From the NCBI GenBank assembly GCA_026712715.1, contig JAPOPW010000012.1:1-64000 (forward strand): 64,000 nucleotides of DNA, in the 5' to 3' direction. The position numbers were made by a program, and so were the translations under genes. The notes beneath the pieces were generated by a model, which did not search any database, was not told the origin of the DNA, and was given only the letters and a program-made list of their open reading frames with translations. Below, piece after piece: positions 61,752-64,000 of the stretch. The stretch's first letter is position 1, and each line of letters starts with the position of its first letter. Source of the stretch: Immundisolibacterales bacterium. GTDB taxonomy: Bacteria; Pseudomonadota; Gammaproteobacteria; HK1.

Positions 61752-61783
61752 GGGTTGGGCTGGGGTGGGTCGGGTCGAGTGGG
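61752..61783 (+). other. G-quadruplex-forming run
   Basis: gggttgggctggggtgggtcggg has five runs of three or more Gs with loops of one or two bases, plus another ggg after cgagt. It lies in the 238-bp gap (61617-61854) between the convergent amidase and oligopeptide ATPase genes, which otherwise holds no gene or clear terminator. Confidence 0.6.
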
Positions 61784-61854
61784 CGCAACGTCCCGCGACG
61801 CTCCGCAACCGGTGACCGGCCCGGCCGCCGCCGTCGACCGCAACCCGCGGGCAA

Positions 61855-62820
61855 TCAGGCGCCGGCCATCTCCCGGGCCCGGTGGCACGAGACCGCACGC
61901 CCCGCGTCGTGCCGCTCCACTTCGGGGTAACGGTCCTCGCACCGGGACTCGGCCCACGGGCAGCGCCCGTGCAGGTGGCAGCCCCGGGGCAGGTTGATCG
62001 GACTCGGGATCTCCCCTTCCAGGGTGAACCGGGGGAGGTCCACCTCAGGGTCCGGATAGAGGACCGAGGACAGCAGCGCGCGGCTGTAGGGGTGCAGCGG
62101 ACGCTCGAAGATCGCCTCGGTCTCGCCGGTCTCCACGATCTTCCCGAGGTACATGATCGCCACCCGGTCGCAGACGCGCCGCACCGCGGTGAGATCATGG
62201 CTGATGAAGAGGTAGGAGACCCCGAGGTCCGCTCGCAGATCGGAGAGCAGATCGAGGACCTCGGCCCGCACCGAGACGTCGAGGGCCGAGGTCGGCTCGT
62301 CCAGCACCACCAGGTCCGGCCGGGTGGCGAGCGCCCGCGCGATGCCGATCCGCTGCTGCTGTCCGGCGCTGAACTGATGAGGATAGCGGTTCATCGTGCC
62401 CGATCCGAGCCGCACGAGGTCGAGGATTTCGGCGACTCTATCCAGTCGCTCCGCCGGTCCCGCCGATCCGGCGAGCTTCAGGGGTTCTTCCACGATCGCC
62501 CCGATGCGCATCCGCGGGCTCAGCGAGTCGTACGGCTCCTGGAAGACCATCTGGATGCGCGGACGCAGGGCGCGAAACGACCGGGGCTCCATCGCGAGGA
62601 GATCCATGCCGTCGAATCGAATCGCTCCCGCGGTCGGTTGGATGAGGCGAAGGATGCACCGCCCGGTCGTCGTCTTTCCCGAGCCGCTCTCTCCGACGAG
62701 GGCGAGGGCTTCGCCCCCCCCGATCTCGAACGACACGTCGTTGACGGCCTGGACCTTCCGGCGCCGGTCCATCGGGAAGTGCTTGACCAGCCCGTCGACG
62801 GCGAGGAGGGGGCCGGACAT
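61855..62820 (-). CDS. Oligopeptide/dipeptide ABC transporter ATP-binding protein (OppF/DppF type)
   Basis: 321 residues from ATG 62820, overlapping the stop of the upstream ATPase gene. Walker A GESGSGKTTTGRCILRL, Q-loop IQMVFQEPYDSLSPRM, signature FSAGQQQRIGIARAL, Walker B LVVLDEPTSALDVSVRAEVLDLL, switch His in FISHDLTAVRRVCD. The C-terminal oligopeptide domain holds a four-Cys cluster-like region (CHLHGRCPWAESRCEDRYP...CHRAREMAGA). Last gene of the visible dpp/opp operon, convergent with the amidase. Confidence 0.94.
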   Translation of the reverse strand: MSGPLLAVDGLVKHFPMDRRRKVQAVNDVSFEIGGGEALALVGESGSGKTTTGRCILRLIQPTAGAIRFDGMDLLAMEPRSFRALRPRIQMVFQEPYDSLSPRMRIGAIVEEPLKLAGSAGPAERLDRVAEILDLVRLGSGTMNRYPHQFSAGQQQRIGIARALATRPDLVVLDEPTSALDVSVRAEVLDLLSDLRADLGVSYLFISHDLTAVRRVCDRVAIMYLGKIVETGETEAIFERPLHPYSRALLSSVLYPDPEVDLPRFTLEGEIPSPINLPRGCHLHGRCPWAESRCEDRYPEVERHDAGRAVSCHRAREMAGA

Positions 62821-63800
62821 CAGACCGCGACCTCGCCGTGCGCGATGGCCGCCGCCCGGAGGCAGCGAACCCATCGGCCGGCGGCAGGCTCCGCCGGGCC
62901 GGGGATCGACGCTTCGCACGCGGGCTCCGCGAGGGCGCAGCGCGGCGCGTAGGAGCAGCCGTCAAGCGCGGGAGGAAGCAGCGCCGTCGCCTCGGCGCGT
63001 CCGACGGCCCGGTCCCTCGCCGCCGCCGCGGCGCGCAGCAGCCGCGCGCTGTAGGGATGGAGCGGCTGGCGAAAGAACGTCCCCACCTCGGCCTGCTCGA
63101 CGATCCGGCCCGCGTACATCACCGCGACGTCCCGGCAATAGTGGGCAACGACGCCGAGATCGCGCGAAACGATGAGCGCGGCGGCCCCCCGGTCGCGAAC
63201 GAGGCCGCGGATCAGATCGAGGATCTGGCGCGAGATCGTCACGTCGAGGCCGGCCGTCGGCTCGTCGATGAGGAGGATCTTCGAATCGTGGGCGAGCGCC
63301 ATCGCGATGATGATCCGCTGGCACATCCCGCCGCTCATTTCGTGTGGATACCCGGCAAGACGAAGCTCCGGGTCGGGGATCCCGACCATGCCGAGGAGCT
63401 CGACCGCGCGCGCCATCGCCGCCTCCTTGCTCACGTCGGCGTGGGCGCGGATGACCTTGGCGATCTGGTCGCCAATCGTCGTCAGCGGATTGAGGTGCTT
63501 GCGCGGCTCGGGGGTGGTGAGCGCGATGTCCCTGCCCCGAATGCGTTCGAGCTCGGCTTCGCCGTACTCGAGGAGGTTCGCGCCCTCGTACTCGATCCGT
63601 CCGCCGTCAATCGCGAACGGCGCGTCGAGCAGGCCGAGCACCGCACGCACGAGCACGGTCTTGCCCGAGCCGGATTCCCCAACGACCCCGATGGTCTGCC
63701 CCGGCTCCAGATCGAGGGAGATCCCGTGCAGGATTGCCGTCCGGCCGCGGTCCGTTTCGAACGAGACGTGCAGGTCGTCGATGGCGAGGAGAGTCGGCAT
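62820..63800 (-). CDS. Oligopeptide/dipeptide ABC transporter ATP-binding protein (OppD/DppD type)
   Basis: 326 residues. Walker A GESGSGKTVLVRAVLGLL, Q-loop-containing ALTTPEPRKHLNPL (Pro in place of the usual Gln: TPEP rather than FQDP), signature MSGGMCQRIIIAMAL, Walker B ILLIDEPTAGLDVTIS. The His of the switch region normally in VTHD is Arg here (IVSRDLGVVAHYC), so this may be the degenerate ATPase half of the pair. The C-terminal CSYAPRCALAEPAC is the Opp/Dpp Cys cluster. It lies 15 bp from the permease stop. Confidence 0.93.
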   Translation of the reverse strand: MPTLLAIDDLHVSFETDRGRTAILHGISLDLEPGQTIGVVGESGSGKTVLVRAVLGLLDAPFAIDGGRIEYEGANLLEYGEAELERIRGRDIALTTPEPRKHLNPLTTIGDQIAKVIRAHADVSKEAAMARAVELLGMVGIPDPELRLAGYPHEMSGGMCQRIIIAMALAHDSKILLIDEPTAGLDVTISRQILDLIRGLVRDRGAAALIVSRDLGVVAHYCRDVAVMYAGRIVEQAEVGTFFRQPLHPYSARLLRAAAAARDRAVGRAEATALLPPALDGCSYAPRCALAEPACEASIPGPAEPAAGRWVRCLRAAAIAHGEVAV

Positions 63801-63815
63801 CCGCCCCAGTCCGAT

Positions 63816-64000
63816 CTAGACCCGCTTGGTCGGATCGAGGAATTCCTTCAATCCGTCGCCGACGAGGGCGTAGCCGAGAATGGAGATGCCGAGCGCGATG
63901 CCCGGAAAGAGGGCCGTCCACCACTGCCCGGTCATCATGTTGGGGGCGCCGATCGCGATCATCGAGCCCCATTCCGGGGTGGGGACCGGCACCCCGGCGC
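63816..64000 (-). CDS. Oligopeptide/dipeptide ABC transporter permease, C-terminal part (5' end outside window)
   Basis: Partial gene too short for the ORF track. The visible 61 residues include PTPEWGSMIAIGAPNMMTG, WWTALFPGIALGISILGYALVGDGLKEFLDPTKRV, the characteristic C-terminus of DppC/OppC permeases. The start lies beyond the window. Confidence 0.93.
   Translation of the reverse strand, partial: AGVPVPTPEWGSMIAIGAPNMMTGQWWTALFPGIALGISILGYALVGDGLKEFLDPTKRV

Overview
This is about 64 kb of chromosome from a high-GC gammaproteobacterium (very G/C-rich third codon positions throughout). The lineage is inferred from gene content and order: kdsD...lptC-lptA-lptB-rpoN-hpf, ruvC-ruvA-ruvB followed by tolQRAB-pal-cpoB, a complete recC-recB-recD, and murU-amgK cell-wall recycling. 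No phage, IS transposase or CRISPR array is visible. Genes are densely packed, with many 4-bp stop/start overlaps, and most long ORFs in the six-frame track are antisense or frame-shifted shadows caused by the GC content. Genus cannot be assigned from the sequence alone.

Layout. 1-8.8 kb (+): 3' end of a class A penicillin-binding protein, priA, argS, a SPOR-domain membrane protein, a tRNA-Gly(CCC) on the minus strand, then thiS-thiG-trmB-cysQ. 9-11 kb (-): ycgN, an uncharacterised exported protein and an IalB-like protein. 11.3-13.5 kb: a comEA-like secreted HhH protein (+), then amgK-murU (-). 13.6-19.4 kb (+): the LPS-export operon kdsD, a ketopantoate-reductase-like gene where kdsC usually lies, lptC, lptA, lptB, rpoN, hpf. 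19.4-28.2 kb (-): yebC-ruvC-ruvA-ruvB, a truncated ybgC, tolQ-tolR-tolA-tolB-pal-cpoB.

28.4-36.4 kb (+): an enoyl-CoA hydratase-like gene, a BtuF-like binding protein, and a branched-chain-amino-acid-type ABC transporter (binding protein, LivH, LivM, LivG, LivF). This transporter operon is interrupted by an antisense gene for a six-helix membrane class III nucleotide cyclase. 36.5-39.9 kb: a DegQ/HtrA protease, a CaiB-type CoA transferase (-) and a small cupin. 39.9-40.14 kb is a lower-GC spacer with a roughly 110-bp inverted-repeat element whose right end forms the stop codon of the next gene.

40.1-57.3 kb (-): a DNA-repair block with a YhaN-like membrane-hairpin SMC-type ATPase, its SbcD/YhaO-like nuclease, a DUF4864-like secreted protein, recD-recB-recC, a cytosolic 5'-nucleotidase and a MetE-like methyltransferase. 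57.5-64 kb: an alpha/beta hydrolase, two divergent amidase-signature enzymes, and part of an Opp/Dpp-type oligopeptide ABC transporter; this looks like an uptake-and-hydrolysis module for amides or peptides.

The least ordinary items are the cyclase embedded in the liv operon, the replacement of kdsC, the YhaN-like ATPase and nuclease next to recBCD with a repeat element at its 3' end, the truncated ybgC with a promoter-like sequence, and several strong hairpins or G-runs at regulatory positions.
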